From Myripristis murdjan (taxonomy: Eukaryota > Chordata > Actinopteri > Holocentriformes > Holocentridae), in assembly GCF_902150065.1 (NCBI RefSeq), contig NC_043987.1, positions 21,750,987 to 21,814,986 on the forward strand: a DNA stretch of 64,000 nucleotides, read 5' to 3'. Position numbers and translations under genes: made by a program. Under the pieces are notes generated by a model, which saw only the letters and a list, made by a program, of their open reading frames with translations, did no database searches and was not told the origin of the DNA. Shown here piece by piece: positions 31,298 to 53,544 of the stretch (the first letter of the stretch is position 1; every line of letters begins with the position of its first letter).

Positions 31298-33452
31298 GCA
31301 AACACATCTGAAACACCCAATGAAGCACTGTTGCAGAGGCAGATGCGGAGGCTTGGCGTGGGCGTAGGAATGGGTGATTTGGGGTGTGTGTGTGTGTGTA
31401 AGGGGGTGCAAGTAGAGATTAATGTGTGTGTGCGATGAGTGAAAGTGAGAGTGTTTCACTAAAGAGAGAGCTTTGGGCAACGTGCGTGGAGAAAAGCAAG
31501 TGGACAGCCTCAGCCTCGTGTCTCAGGGCTGGAATATTTGGTTATACTGAGCGAGCCAAACTGCATACTCTAATTATATCTCATCAACTGTCCCCTGTCA
31601 GCGCCGTCCTCCACCCTCATGTACACACACACACTCTCCCAGTCCCTTACTTTCTCACACACACATACACACACACACACACACGCCTTCTCGCTCTCAG
31701 CCGCTCCCCTTCTGTCTATCCCTCTCTCACTTTTCTCACGTCGTCATGCCTGCACTTCATTACAGCACACATTCCGTATCATCAATCTGACGCTCGAGTT
31801 CCCTTTCGCACACAAACACAAGAGGTATTCACACTCCCTCCGCTACAAACTACACATCTCTTGTGTTTGAGACTCATGAGAAAAAGGAGCATCTGGTAAA
31901 TTCCTCCAATGTAGGCTGAAATATATTTGGCCAGCTGTTGGTGCCACATCAAATCAAATTTGCTCTCTAGCGCCATCGCCGGGGAGGTTACACGGACGCG
32001 TTTTCACCGTGTGATTTCGATCCCGCTGCTGTGCACATTCCCCTGCGCGTAGGCACGTATCTCTGTGTCCGAAAGTGTGTGTGTGTGTGTGTGTGTGGCG
32101 ATGTTGGTATGGGAGAGCGATGACGGGCTACAGATAAGGAGAATCATACCAAGACATTAAACTGACTACTGGACTTCAAAAATACCAAGTCAATTTAGTC
32201 AGTGTTTCCAAGTGCCCTACTTTCCACAAATGAGCAGGCATTGACTCGGGTCACAAGATAGCGAGAGAGAGAGAGAGAGAGGGAGAGAGGGAGAGAGAGA
32301 GAGAGAGGCTCCATTCTTGCTGATGGAATAGAAAAACTGGGCTTGAACTGAAACGAACCAAGTATGCCCTCAAAACAAAGCAAATGTTTGAAGCTCAAAC
32401 TCTTGATCTCGGTTCTTTAAAGTCTCAAGAATATGACGATGCTCAAGCAGCTATTGCCGGGCACGGCTTAAGCATTACATCCCGGGTTCCCACAATCCGA
32501 TGACCTAGAAAGTTAATGTTTTGCAGGGGAGAAAACACAAAGTCAGAGGCAAGGCATGATGGCCTCTGCATCGTCTCTGGCGCCGTGTTTCTCTCCGTGG
32601 GAGGAACAGACACAATCTATTGTTTATCCAAGTCAAAATGCATAACTTCTTTTTATGAGTAATGCACTGAAGTTCTCACTGCACGTCACCATGCGTTAAA
32701 GCGGTGTGTTAAAATGATTAGCGGTGAAAGTGGATCAAGTTAGAGGTAGGGGGAAGAAGAGACGGTAGCCAGCTCAAACCTCCTGATTGTCAGCTGATGT
32801 TTAGAGGGGGGGAAAAGGCTATCCGGACAGAAAACATGAGGGAAGGACAAAGAGCAAAGAAGCAGCAATGTGGAGAAAGTGTGGGAGAGAAACAGGAGAG
32901 AGTGTCTGTAAACCCTAAATTCAGAGGCGAGGTTAGCTTGTACAAATGATTCCTAATAAGGCTGCAACTGGCAGTCTCGTAGCTCTGTCCTGGAATAAGC
33001 TGCCAGGAAACTTTCCCCTGTAACTCCTCTTCTCTGAATACTAAGAACAGAAACAAACACATAATTGACTGTGGCCACCAAGCTCAGAAAAATGAACGAA
33101 TAGAAAAGGGCAGTGTAGCGGCAGCAATGGCTGGTAAAAGATGTTTAACTCTTTGATTGCCACTCAACAAGGCACTGACATCAAACGGTTTTCCTTGCCA
33201 CGCACGCTGTATTCAAAAACATGCATGCATTTATACAAGATGTCATTTGTAACACGGCTTAAGCCAGGTTTCCATTTGGAACACAGTGACTGTAATACAT
33301 TTTAAAGCCATCATTTTTTTTTATTATTATGTCTCTATTGCATAATTTGAAACACATCCTATTTGAAGTTGTAACATCAAGAGTGTTTTTTTCTCCCCTT
33401 CATGTTGTGCATATTTTATCACTAAATTCTCCTTGTATTGCTTTCTCTCCAG

Positions 33453-33498
33453 GTGAGAAGTAGCAGGTGATTGTGTGACTCGCAGCCACAGGCTCATT
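33453..33498 (+). other. kank2: kank2 5'UTR part of the ATG exon
   Basis: The acceptor gctttctctccag ends at 33452. The exon continues to the first ATG at 33499 (context CTCATTATGG) and ends CCCAG/gtgcgg at 33535. Confidence 0.8.
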
Positions 33499-43906
<10,408 letters not shown>

Positions 43907-45535
43907 AGCACACACTGCCTCTGTGACGGACACCAGCTCCTCAGCCGCTCCACATCTGTCCATATCTCAGTGTAATTTTTTTGCACCTTCGTATTTGAGC
44001 GATATAAGGCGTGTGTGTGTGCGTGTGTATGTCTGTGTTGTGTGTCCGTCTGTTTTGACTTTCCATAATTCACATACAGTCTTTGTAATTGTATGACAGC
44101 TAGCACTTGGCACCGTTGTAACTCACTGCCTTTTGCATACAGTTTTCTGTTCCTCTCTAATCACAGCCATGGTTGAAATACACACATTTTAATTGAGCAC
44201 CTAGACATCATTTCAGTCCAGCAATAACTCCGTTTCCAGTGCTGTTTCAAGTGGCACTTTGTGTATCACATTATACAGTTCACTATTATAGACTCGTTTT
44301 TGTAATCCAGTATGGATTTTGTGCTAGTCTCTTTTGAAAGCAGTGTATTTTCATTGTAATCCATACCAGTTGCTGTGACACAATGGAAAAAAAAATTGCG
44401 TCGCCATTCACAATCATTCATGGAATAACAAAAGCCACCCTCCTCACGGTGAAGTGTCCTTGATCAGTTGCATCAATTCGCTGATTGGTGCTACACAATG
44501 AAAAAAAAAATCAGTACAGAAAACACCTCTTCTTTAACAGTATATCAAGATTTATACACAAGATTTATTTACTCTAGAATATTTTTGATAGTGCGTTTTT
44601 AATCTAATTGAATTCAGGATTTCCAGGGATCACGATTTTATTTCCCAGGCAGCAGTGGACTTCCCAGACCTTTACAGAGGACACTAATCTTCTCTTGTTC
44701 TTAGGAGTTTAATTTATTTTCTTAACTTTTCACTTTCGTTTCAATTCTTTGAACGTCGGCGAGGTTACCCTGTACTTTGTGTGTCGACCACGTTTCCCGA
44801 AATAAATCCAAAGACGTGTTCACCCATAGCAGCTCTGTAAAATTGTATATTACGGTCATCGTATCAGTGTGCGTCAACACAGTAGAAGAGAGAGGATTTG
44901 TGATGAAGCTGTCAAGGTTTTTCCCTGAGTTTTATGGTACTACAGTCTGTATTTTTGTACACGAAGGTATTTTGAGTGGCGGTAAGGAAAGATTTAGAGC
45001 ACATCTGTGCTCCTAAGACGTTTTGCTCGAGCTCTGAGTGAAAGCACTGTAGCCAGGTCACCTCCTCAGTGGTCATCCTGTTCAGTTTTGTTCGGCAGCC
45101 AGAAAGTGACTGATTGGAGACTTTGAAGGATGTGCCGTGTAAGATAAGAATATCAAAAATAATATATGTCATTATTATAAACCAGTAGTGATGCCTAGAA
45201 ACAGATTTCGTGGTGGGCGGGTGGGTGGGTTGGGGATGTATTGATGTCAAAATTTCTATTACTTTCTAAAGATTCTTTTTCCACACTTTTCATATCCACT
45301 TTGAAGCAATTGAATTTTTTATACACTTTCACTGTTTTGATTGTTTTGATTATTTAACTCTCTCTTTTGATACCTTTAAATTTTTTTTGTCTGTTCACAA
45401 CTGCTTTATGTAACCGCACAGATCTTTGGTTTATGTTTTATAAAGGTTTATGTAATATCCTAGATTGTGTTTCTCCCGTTTTGATTTGTGCATTTTTGAA
45501 GGAAAAATCTAAATAAATGTGGACCACAATGTTTC
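43907..45535 (+). other. kank2: kank2 3' untranslated region with two poly(A) signals
   Basis: After the stop TGA (43904-43906) the sequence carries AATAAA at 44801-44806 and again at 45512-45517. The distal signal is followed by a T/G-rich stretch (GTTTCTACTGTATTTGG), so both short and long 3'UTR isoforms are possible. Confidence 0.65.
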
Positions 45536-46984
45536 TACTGTATTTGGCCTCTTTGATTTTTGTGTGTGAACATGAAGATTACATAGTAGAAGGTAAAACT
45601 ATAACTATGGTAAAGTTTTCACACAAATTCATGGAATACATCAAGTTATATTAAATTGATGTAAGTTATGTGAACAGGGATAAAGGAAAAAGCATGGATT
45701 AACACTTGATTTTTGTTAATAATGATGTTTACAGTGTGGGAGTCATAACCTGTCCATTTTTTTTTTTTTAATGTCCCTAAGCTGTACATTAATGTTGTCA
45801 AGGTTGTGTGCACTTACATGTCCACTAGATGGCGCACTAACACAACAGGCCACTTCAGTTCAAGGCTCAGGGTGCACTGTCGAGCAATTCAAGATACACA
45901 TCCATAGTGTCCTTGTTAGTTTAATTAAAAAAAAAAAAAAAAAAAAGGAAAATCACTTGAATACCCCCAAAATAGCCTATGTTTTTTTTTTTTTTTTGTT
46001 TTGTTTTTTTTTTGTACTTCACCACAAACTTAAACCATTTTTGTTGCTACCTCTCTGCCATGGAAACAGCCTTCATGGGTGGATGATTACTTTGGATGAA
46101 ACTCCCTTATATCCGCTATATCTATGTATCTATATATGCGCACATACATACCTATTTTTAGAACACAGAAAGACATTTCTCCGGAAGAGGTGCTGATATA
46201 TCTGCTCATAAGTGTTTTGGTTAATAAAAATGTAATTCATGTTATTACCTATAAGCCTACATCTAATGTAAATGCAGGCTTATGCACGTTATTCTTTTCA
46301 TATGGACCTAAAATAGATTTCTGAATAGCTCTGAGGCAGGGCTCATGGTCTCGGCCAATCGCTGTATGTCAAACCAAGTCCAAGCCTTGCCGCTGTTAGA
46401 TTTTTGTTATAGATGCTTTTTGTGGCTCATAGTATTGTGTATCAAACCCATCGATATTCATATTGCTACACCTGCTCAAAACGACCAATAAAATAAAATA
46501 ATATTAATTAAAATAAAATAAAATAAAATAAAATAAATTGCATTAACTTTGAGGGAGAAAAATTAAAAATCAAAAGGAGGACCATTGCCCTTGCTCAAAT
46601 GAAAACCAACGTGTAATGAAGCAGCCATACACCTAACAGTCAAATTTGATTCCATTAGTATTAGTAGTAGCAGTAGTCGTAGTAATAGTAATAAAACATC
46701 ACATAACTTAAAATTTAATTTCTGTTGCAAAATTTTGCACTCCGAGTCATTCTATTTGGGGAAAACTGAAATCTGTACTCACACGATCTTGGCTGTGAGC
46801 CAGTCGTTATTTTCCAAACAAAAGGGTAGATAAGCAAGAAGCAACAGCTCGGTACCGGAGCTGGGGTCATCAGGCAACATTTGCTGCTGCGGATTAGACA
46901 TCAGTAGCCTACATAAACCCAGGGGTGAGGGAGTTTGGGTCTGAGCCAACAGGAGGACTGCGCAAAAAGTCACCGTGAGCCTCA
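45536..46984. other. intergenic spacer, kank2 to globin cluster
   Basis: AT-rich, with A and T homopolymers at 45928-45946 and 45980-46013, an (AAAAT)n run at 46490-46535 and TAG/GTA trinucleotides at 46660-46690. No gene was recognised. An open minus-strand frame at 46779-46985 begins with GTG, not ATG. Confidence 0.55.
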
Positions 46985-47598
46985 CCGAGACTTACAGAAC
47001 CGACTTCTCCCACTGGGGGGGACCTGAGCCCCGGCGCGCCTGTGATGAGGACGCACCGTCAGGGGAGGTGCTGGAGGCGGCGTGAGCGAGCTGCAATGCC
47101 GACGCGCTGCCAACTGCCAACTTCAAGGTGAGCAGCAGCCAGTAGCGGTTTTAGGCACAGGCGAACCGGGCAGCCGCCCGGGGCGGCATCTTTTCATGTC
47201 ACGTGGGGGGCGGCACGAGCGCCAAAAAAAAAAAAAATCATCAGCGCTGCAAAGCAGTTTTCTATAACCGTATTCATCTGAATATAAGACCAGTGGTGGT
47301 TCTGCCTATGTTGCAGAACCACCACCGCAGAAAATACTGGCTTGCACCCTTTCATGTTACTACTCCAACCCCAACGCCGCCCCTGACGTTTCTGTCCACC
47401 CCCTACTCACAGATCCTATCCCATAACCTCCTGGTGGCTCCGGCCAAGCAGTTCCCTAACGTTTTCAGCCCGGAGGCGCACGTGTCTGAGGACAAATTTC
47501 TCGCCAACCTCGCGCTGGCTCTGTCCGAGACGCACCGCGGGGCCGGGGCCCCTGGCGAAGTGCCATCTGCAGGCCTGTCTGAGAAAGCACTGCAGTAA
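46985..47598 (+). pseudogene. alpha-globin pseudogene (exons 2-3 remnant)
   Basis: The exon 2 remnant (46985-47127) shows GACTTCTCCCACTGG and ACCTGAGCCCCGGC as in the intact genes (FSHW, LSPG), then loses most of the E-F helix region before ending CCAACTTCAAG/gtgagc. Exon 3 starts after ctactcacag at 47413 and reads [20 protein letters not shown], then [18 protein letters not shown]. The usual stop after the terminal Arg codon is gone; the frame runs on to TAA at 47596-47598. Exon 1 is not recognisable. The intron carries GC-rich repeat-like sequence and an A13 run (47223-47236). Exon 2 is shortened (about 143 versus 208 nt), so it cannot encode a globin. Confidence 0.82.
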
Positions 47599-48020
47599 CT
47601 GTACCTACTCCAGTCTCAACACTGTCCCGAGTTATTTTATCTCAAACCTCTATCATAATCTACATGACTGTGTAAATAACACGTCATTACTGCCTCTCTG
47701 GGAACTGCACAACAGGAGCCAACACCTCACATGTTTTCATGATGAAGACCACAGACGTGTGCCCTCCCAGTCACAGGCCACCAAACAGACTGCGGTGGGC
47801 TCGCGCTGATCACTTTCAGAAACTTCTAATGGCTGCCACTGTATTTCATCATATGGGCGATACAACAGACACATGAGTTTGTCAAATATTCATATTATCT
47901 CGGGCTTTCTTTATGATGATGATGGCGATGATGATGATGATGGTAATTATTATTATGATTATTATGATGATTATGATGATTATGATGATTAGGATGATAA
48001 TGATGATTATTATTATTATT

Positions 48021-48052
<32 letters not shown>

Positions 48053-48156
48053 CGTTGTTGTTGTTTTGTTAATAATAACAATAATAATAGTATTCGTAGT
48101 AGTAGTAGTAGTGGTAGTATTATTATTAGCAGTAGTAGTAGTTGTAATAGTAGTAA

Positions 48157-48191
<35 letters not shown>

Positions 48192-49133
48192 ATAGTATCA
48201 GTAGTTTTAGCAGTTGTGGTGGTGGGCTTTCAAAAGTAAAGGTACACATTTTTATTGTCACTTATTGTCACTTTAACTGTCACTGTATTGGGCCATTTAA
48301 TATTTAAATATTTAAGAATGAACAAATATATATCAATACATTAAATGTGCGAATGTTAAATATTTTAATAAACATTTCAAAGTGTATTATTATTACTATT
48401 ATTATTATTATTATTGGTTGTTGTATGTGTATTTTTAAAACCTTTAATTCTATCTGAATAGAGAATAATTTTTATTTTTTAATTTACCCTTCATTAATAT
48501 TTAATAATCATTACAGGAGGCTAGCTCAGTTGTATTAAGTTGTAAAGTAAGCGTGCGTCGTTCCCGCTCAGTCAGAATAATCACACAGTAGGCCTATGGT
48601 CGTTGTCATAGTCTGGTGGGAAAATCCGGACATGATGCTGCAGAAACAAACAAGCAGCATTTATGGACACCCGCAGTGCATATTATAGCATAGTGACACC
48701 CCCTGCTTGGTTAAATAAATAAAAGCTACAGCAGAAGCCATGAGCTAAATCCTACTCAGCGCTTCATTCAGAAACCCTGGCTTTATTTTATTTAGAGGCG
48801 CTTGTTCTGGATCTTGAAGTTGGCCTGTTGCCTGGTAACGCTCTGATTTGCTGTATAAATGTTTAATTGAGTAGGCTGAGTAAGTAATAAGTAGGCTGTT
48901 TAATAAATTAATATGTTTTCAGGTACACCCAACAGATTTGGGGACGCTCAGCCATTTTATTTTATTTTATTTTATTTTATCGTTTATTTGCCACTATCAC
49001 ATCACTCAACATAATAATGTTAGGCTACTAGGTGAAAGTGACTTTAGTGTGGTGGGTGTATTGAGTTTGTGGGTTTCCATCCTTCTACATTTACTACACT
49101 ATAGCCTACTCAAAATATTCCGACAGATTTTTC

Positions 49134-49173
<40 letters not shown>

Positions 49174-49376
49174 TAAATGTTAATGTTAATTTTGTTGTCT
49201 GCAGAGCAAAGAATATATGAGCATCCGTCTAAAATGTGACATTCGGTAAATAGCATCCTGATGAGGAAACAACCTATAACTTTTACCCAGAAGAAAACAA
49301 CAAACAAACAAAACCAAACAAAACCAGACAGATCAAATATTCGTGACACACAGCACAGCTTAGTTCGGGGTTTTTT
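47599..49376. other. spacer with compound trinucleotide microsatellite
   Basis: The spacer lies between the alpha pseudogene and the next alpha gene. Apart from the 47912-48230 microsatellite, an ATT run at 48390-48417, (TTTTA)n at 48955-48980 and a 36-A tract at 49137-49171, no feature was seen. Confidence 0.6.
47912..48230. repeat. compound trinucleotide microsatellite (GAT/ATT/GTT/AGT)
   Basis: About 320 bp of successive GAT, ATT, GTT and AGT repeats with point interruptions. The open frames over it (poly-Met/Ile/Val one way, poly-Leu/Gln the other) are by-products of the repeat. Confidence 0.9.
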
Positions 49377-49382
49377 TTTATT
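49377..49382 (-). terminator. poly(A) signal of the divergent alpha-like gene
   Basis: AATAAA on the minus strand (TTTATT on +), about 75 bp after the stop codon. Confidence 0.65.
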
Positions 49383-49456
49383 TCATGCAGCGTCATACTA
49401 CAACGTGTAGATTCATCATCAAATCTCGCTGACATTTGTGCTTTGGCTCTAAATGT

Positions 49457-50328
49457 TTATCGGTACTTGTCAGACAGACCAACAGCCACCCTGGCCAGGA
49501 ACTTGTCCACAGACACATGGACCTCAGGGGTGAATTCCTCCGGGTACATAGTAGCCAGCACCACCAGCATGTTGTGGGACAGGATCTGAAACAAAGGAGA
49601 ACAGGAGAGGTGAAGCACTGCTGGACCCGCATCTCCAGGAAAATATAGGCCTATTTATATATTTTTATTGAATACATCAAACCATGGGCATATTTAGTAG
49701 GCTACATCATGATGCACAGCAGCGGTGGCACCAAAAACAATCCCACATGGTGACTAGAAGAGTTATCATACCTTGAAGTTGGCTGGGTCGATACGCAGAC
49801 GGAAAGCATGCAGCTCACTGAGGACGAGCAGGCCCCCAACGATGTCGTCTATCTTGTCCACCGCATCCAGCACTCCCCTCATGACGGTGAAGCCATGCTT
49901 CTTCACCATGGGAGAGCCGGGACTCAGATCCTTCCAGTGGGCGAAGTAGGTCTTAGTCTGCGGGTAGACCACCAGGGTACTGGAGAGAGAAACAAAGTTC
50001 ATCCATAATTACAAAACCTGAAGACGCATAATCAACTCATTAAATCTCACACCCAGCGTTCAAGTCAAGTTTCCAAATTCGAAAGGCAAAAAAGTGCGGG
50101 TGAGATATTGACACTGCTTGGTTGTAATAATGCAAGCTTTTTGAAGATTTTGTTTCCCGTCAGTGGTCTTTAACGAGTTGTGGTTTGCTTTCACAAGTAG
50201 ACCACAAAGCAAAACCACGGATGTTTTTACCGAGCAAGGGCCTCATGTCCGATCTTCTCGGCGTTTTTGCCCACTTTTCCAAAGAAGTCTCTAACGACTT
50301 GCTTGTCCTTGGCTGTGAGAGTCGTCAT
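49457..50328 (-). CDS. hemoglobin subunit alpha-like, divergent (intact)
   Basis: Three exons on the minus strand with globin intron phases: exon 1 50231-50328, exon 2 49772-49979 and exon 3 49457-49585 give 144 aa starting [19 protein letters not shown] and ending VGLSDKYR. Distal His is in VKKHGFTV, proximal His in [13 protein letters not shown], and [11 protein letters not shown] marks the CD region. Compared with the alpha gene at 57938 it is divergent: the A-helix Trp (VKTFWGK) is Phe here (VRDFFGK), and exon 1 is 3 nt longer. It may be an embryonic or larval alpha type, but expression stage cannot be read from sequence. TATA box and poly(A) signal are present. Nothing suggests decay. 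Confidence 0.93.
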
Positions 50329-50385
50329 GGTTAGATAACGCAGGTCAGGATCATCCACCGATGAGGGGATGATGGAGCCAGTCGC

Positions 50386-50394
50386 CTATTTATG
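50386..50394 (-). promoter_or_regulatory. TATA box of the divergent alpha-like gene
   Basis: On the minus strand the sequence is CATAAATAG, about 58-66 bp upstream of the ATG. A GGTGGGTGG (CACCC-type) motif lies just upstream at about 50412-50424. Confidence 0.65.
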
Positions 50395-50424
50395 GCCCCT
50401 GTGGTACTGACTCCACCCACCAGA

Positions 50425-52599
50425 AAAAAAAAAAAAATCGGCCAGGAGGCAGTGTTGAAATTTAAAACAATTAGTGCATCACTGCAGTGGACCCACCCAT
50501 AAAGTTATGAAACACTAAAATTCAAGAAAGATAATATTGACCATGATAGGCTGATGATTAGAGCTTGGGTGCTCCCTCAGAGTGTTGGTACAATGTTATA
50601 TTAAAATTAAAAATACTGCGGTCACCTACCGAAACACTTGATGTTTGTCACAATTAAAATATTCTTAATTATCACTTAAAACTCTATGATAATGATTGCT
50701 TAGCGTATCTTAAACTATGAAGCTATAATGATTAATTCTGTGCATTTTACCAAGAACGAATGCATTTAGATTTTGCTCACTGTTATTTATTATATATGAA
50801 AAACAATCCAAAATTCATGGTAAATTACTTTTTGGTCAATACATTTGTTATATACATCACAATACATTACAAAGCGGATTTTTTAAAAAAGTGAACGTTT
50901 CCCTCTTTGTGTCAAATTTTCTACCATGTTTTGCCTTTTTGGGGACAGGAACCGAATTGCATAAAACATGAATATGAAAATATGGTAAAACATGGATTTT
51001 GGCTGTTCTTGTAGTACATATATATACTGTAGATATGATCAGATATATGTAGGCTATATGAATTTCTAAAATTTTCCAGCCTCCCATTTGGTAGAATCGC
51101 CCAGGTAGGCCAGTGTGCGTTGATTTGATGGACTCCTGTTTCGGTGAACTTATCACCTTAGATCGTGCCTGTTTATACGGTGTTTATACAAAGTTGCCTA
51201 CTTATTTTTTTACATCTCAAAATATCCTTTGCTGTTATCTTTTTTTTTTTTATCATGGGCGTTGCCACACAATGCCAGGGCTTGGTGCCAAGATTGCGCG
51301 CTTCATCTCCAGCAGTGAGGCCATGATAAGGCACTTCTCTGTCAGATGTTTGCTGGCTCAGTCTTTCATCACCTCCTGAGGCTGAAAGGGAATCATGCCA
51401 CACATCTGACGACCGCCAGACTGTGCTGTGGTGCGGGCTGCTCCTCATCCAGACACGTCAAAATGAGGTACATTTAAATGGCAGCTTTAACAAATGACCC
51501 AGAAGAAAATTGAGAAACATAAAGTATAGGGATACTGAAAGCTTTTGCGTGGTTCTATCCAGTCTGCTATGGAAAGTTTCTGAAAAGAAGAGCTAAAGCA
51601 ACATTTTGTGTGCGTGTTCCTTTTTCCTCCAGTCTTTGCTGCGACTCTGCTGAGGACCCAACCTGCATCCAATCAATGGAGTGATAATGGTCGAAGAGAG
51701 CAGACAAGCTTTGATCTTCAAATGGCCACTTTAAGGTAAGGGCATGTCTTTGTCTAAGTTCTCATAATGTTAAAAACCTTTCTTTCACACAACCTTTCAG
51801 TCTATGCAGGCTTGGCGCATCGGTGCGCATAGCCAGAAGATGAACATAGGCAAATCAGACAAAACTACTACTACTGCTGCTGCTACTACTGCTACTACTA
51901 CTAATAACAATAATAACAATAACAATAATAATGATGTTATTTCCATAGTGCACTCTTGAAATCACCGAAAAACATCTTGGTATAAGATGAGGTTGTGTTG
52001 TGGGGTCCTACGGTTTTTGAGCGGGCATTGAAGTATACACATTAGCAGTAACTATTAACAGCCAAAAATCACACCCGAGCAACCTAACCTAAATCAGTGT
52101 TAACGAATTTTTAAATGATGACTTTGAAACTTGCTTCTGCCATTACTTTCACATGGCCGGGAAAAGAACAAAATACAGTAGGCCTATGCTATATAAAGAA
52201 CAGGGAACTGTGACCACAGAGGGAAAAAAAGCAGACAAGTGAATGAAGAAAATATACTGCTGTAGATAAGTGATGATAAGTCTTGACTAAGATTTGGTGT
52301 TTAAACTGTCCGGGGAGATTTTCGGATTGAGGGTCATCCCATCCCAGAGCAGCAGCATTATAACCCGAGACAGCCCAAGACAATGACAGCAAGGGCAGTT
52401 ATGAATGAGCATGTGTGAGAGAGAATAACAGGCAGGATAACTAGTGAGAAAATATATCAGAAGCATACGCATGAGCGTAAGACAGTCCTCCTGGCTAGAG
52501 CTTAGCTGCAGCTCCATCTGTTGGTGTATTCCGACGTGTACAACGTAACTGTTCAAATATAAGCGTTTCCACTTTTTTCCAACTCACTCGAATACCTGG
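50425..52599. other. spacer upstream of the divergent alpha-like gene
   Basis: Mostly AT-rich. GATA-type motifs occur at CTTATCACC (51148) and TGATAAGG (51324). CTA/CTG and AAT trinucleotide runs fill 51865-51940. The minus-strand frame at 51173-51448 has no recognisable protein pattern. Confidence 0.5.
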
Positions 52600-52785
52600 A
52601 TCCGAAAGATTTGTGGCAATTTTACCCATTTTTGTGATCAGCCTTTTCTTCTTTGTTCTTTTTAAAGATTATTTCTTGGCCATTGCGGCTTTATTAGACA
52701 GTCACAGTGGAGAGGGACAGGAGAGACACGGAGAGGGAGGGGATAACATGCAGCAGAGGGCCCAAAGGGAATCTTTACAAAGTCC
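52600..52785. repeat. fish interspersed repeat (AGACAGTxACAGTGGAGAG type)
   Basis: GGCTTTATTAGACAGTCACA, GTGGAGAGGGACAGGAGAGA and GGGGATAACATGCAGCAGAG match the abundant fish repeat '..TTTATTAGACAGGACAGTGGAGAG..GGGGATGACATGCAGCAAAGG'. Class uncertain. Confidence 0.55.
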
Positions 52786-52944
52786 AAAAAAAAAAAAGAA
52801 TATTATGGAGAAGTTCATTTTTTCCGTGATTTAATACAAAAAGTGAATCTTTCATATATTTTAGATTCATTACACATAAAGTGAAATATTTCGAGCCTTT
52901 GTTGTTTTAATTTTGATGTATAGGACTTACAGTTAATGAAAATA

Positions 52945-53235
52945 ATAAAAAAAAAATAAAATAAAATAAAAAAAAATCCAGCATGTCAGAATATTAGAAT
53001 ATGACAGAAAACCAATCAAAAAAGGATCGATGTCAACCTTCTGATAAATATGTCCACTTATGCACTCAACACTTGGTGGGGCTCCTCTTGCACGGATGTC
53101 TGCGTCAGTGCGGCATGGCATGGAGCCGCTCAGCCTGCGGCTCAGCTGAGGAGTGATGGAGCCCAGGCTGCTCTGACAGCGGCCGTCAGCTCATCTGGAC
53201 AGGAATGGTTCGGTCGCCCTCCCTCATTCTATTTT
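52945..53235. mobile_element. DNA-transposon-derived fragment
   Basis: AGAATATTAGAATATGACAG and GCACTCAACACTTGGTGGGG, GGCATGGCATGGAGCCGCTC, CAGCTGAGGAGTGATGGAGC match a widespread fish DNA transposon containing 'CTTGGTCGGGGCTCC..GGCGTGGCATGGAGGCGATC'. Only a fragment is present and the family name is not certain. Confidence 0.5.
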
Positions 53236-53249
53236 ATTTATTTATTTAT

Positions 53250-53411
53250 TTTATGATTATTGTTTGTACCTATGTATAAAAAAATGACTTAAACCTGGAA
53301 GTCTGCATTTCCATCACGTCTTGATTACTCCATTTCAAATCCACTGTGGTGGTGTGCAAGGGCAAAAAAATATTGTGTCACTGTTCAAATACTTATGGAC
53401 CTAACTGTATT
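53250..53411. mobile_element. Tc1/mariner-like element end
   Basis: Read from the right end on the minus strand it begins TACAGTTAGGTCCATAAGTA, then TTGAACAGTGACACAATA and ACCACCACAGTGGATTTGAA. This is the characteristic terminal sequence of a common fish Tc1/mariner-type transposon. Only one terminus was found. Confidence 0.6.
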
Positions 53412-53544
53412 TATAGCCAATGTGCAATGTTCAGATATAGTGTGTTACTTCAGCTGCTAAGACCGGGAAAAGAGAAGGCTGTTTCTGGGACACTGGATTA
53501 TTAAGGAGGGCAGCACAGATATCTTTTTACCCTATCATATCTGC

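Larger units (their letters stand above)
23238..33452 (+). other. kank2: large 5' intron region of kank2
   Basis: The region is about 10 kb between the leader exon and the ATG exon, with possibly one more leader exon at 30236-30342. It is rich in simple sequence: (TTTC)n near 23932-23955, T/A runs, (TC)n at 28064-28095 and 29221-29260, (GT)n at 28708-28760 and 31056-31088, (CA)n near 31267-31290 and 31660-31684, and (GA)n at 32262-32307. Two fish dispersed elements lie at 25070-25390 and 26200-26510. No independent gene was recognised. Confidence 0.6.

Noticed and set aside
30831-31480. Long overlapping frames on both strands in kank2 intron 1
   Set aside because: They are produced by (GT)n/(CA)n and C-rich simple sequence (TH and CV repeats) and have no conserved domain.
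46779-46985. Minus-strand frame beginning RLTVTFCAVLLLAQ that looks like a secreted-peptide exon with a donor (GT/gtgagt) at its end
   Set aside because: Its first codon is GTG, not ATG, no upstream ATG in frame fits, and the sequence matches no family I know. The hydrophobic start is probably chance.
47913-48261. Poly-Met/Ile/Val and poly-Leu/Gln open frames
   Set aside because: These are direct translations of a trinucleotide microsatellite without any flanking gene structure.
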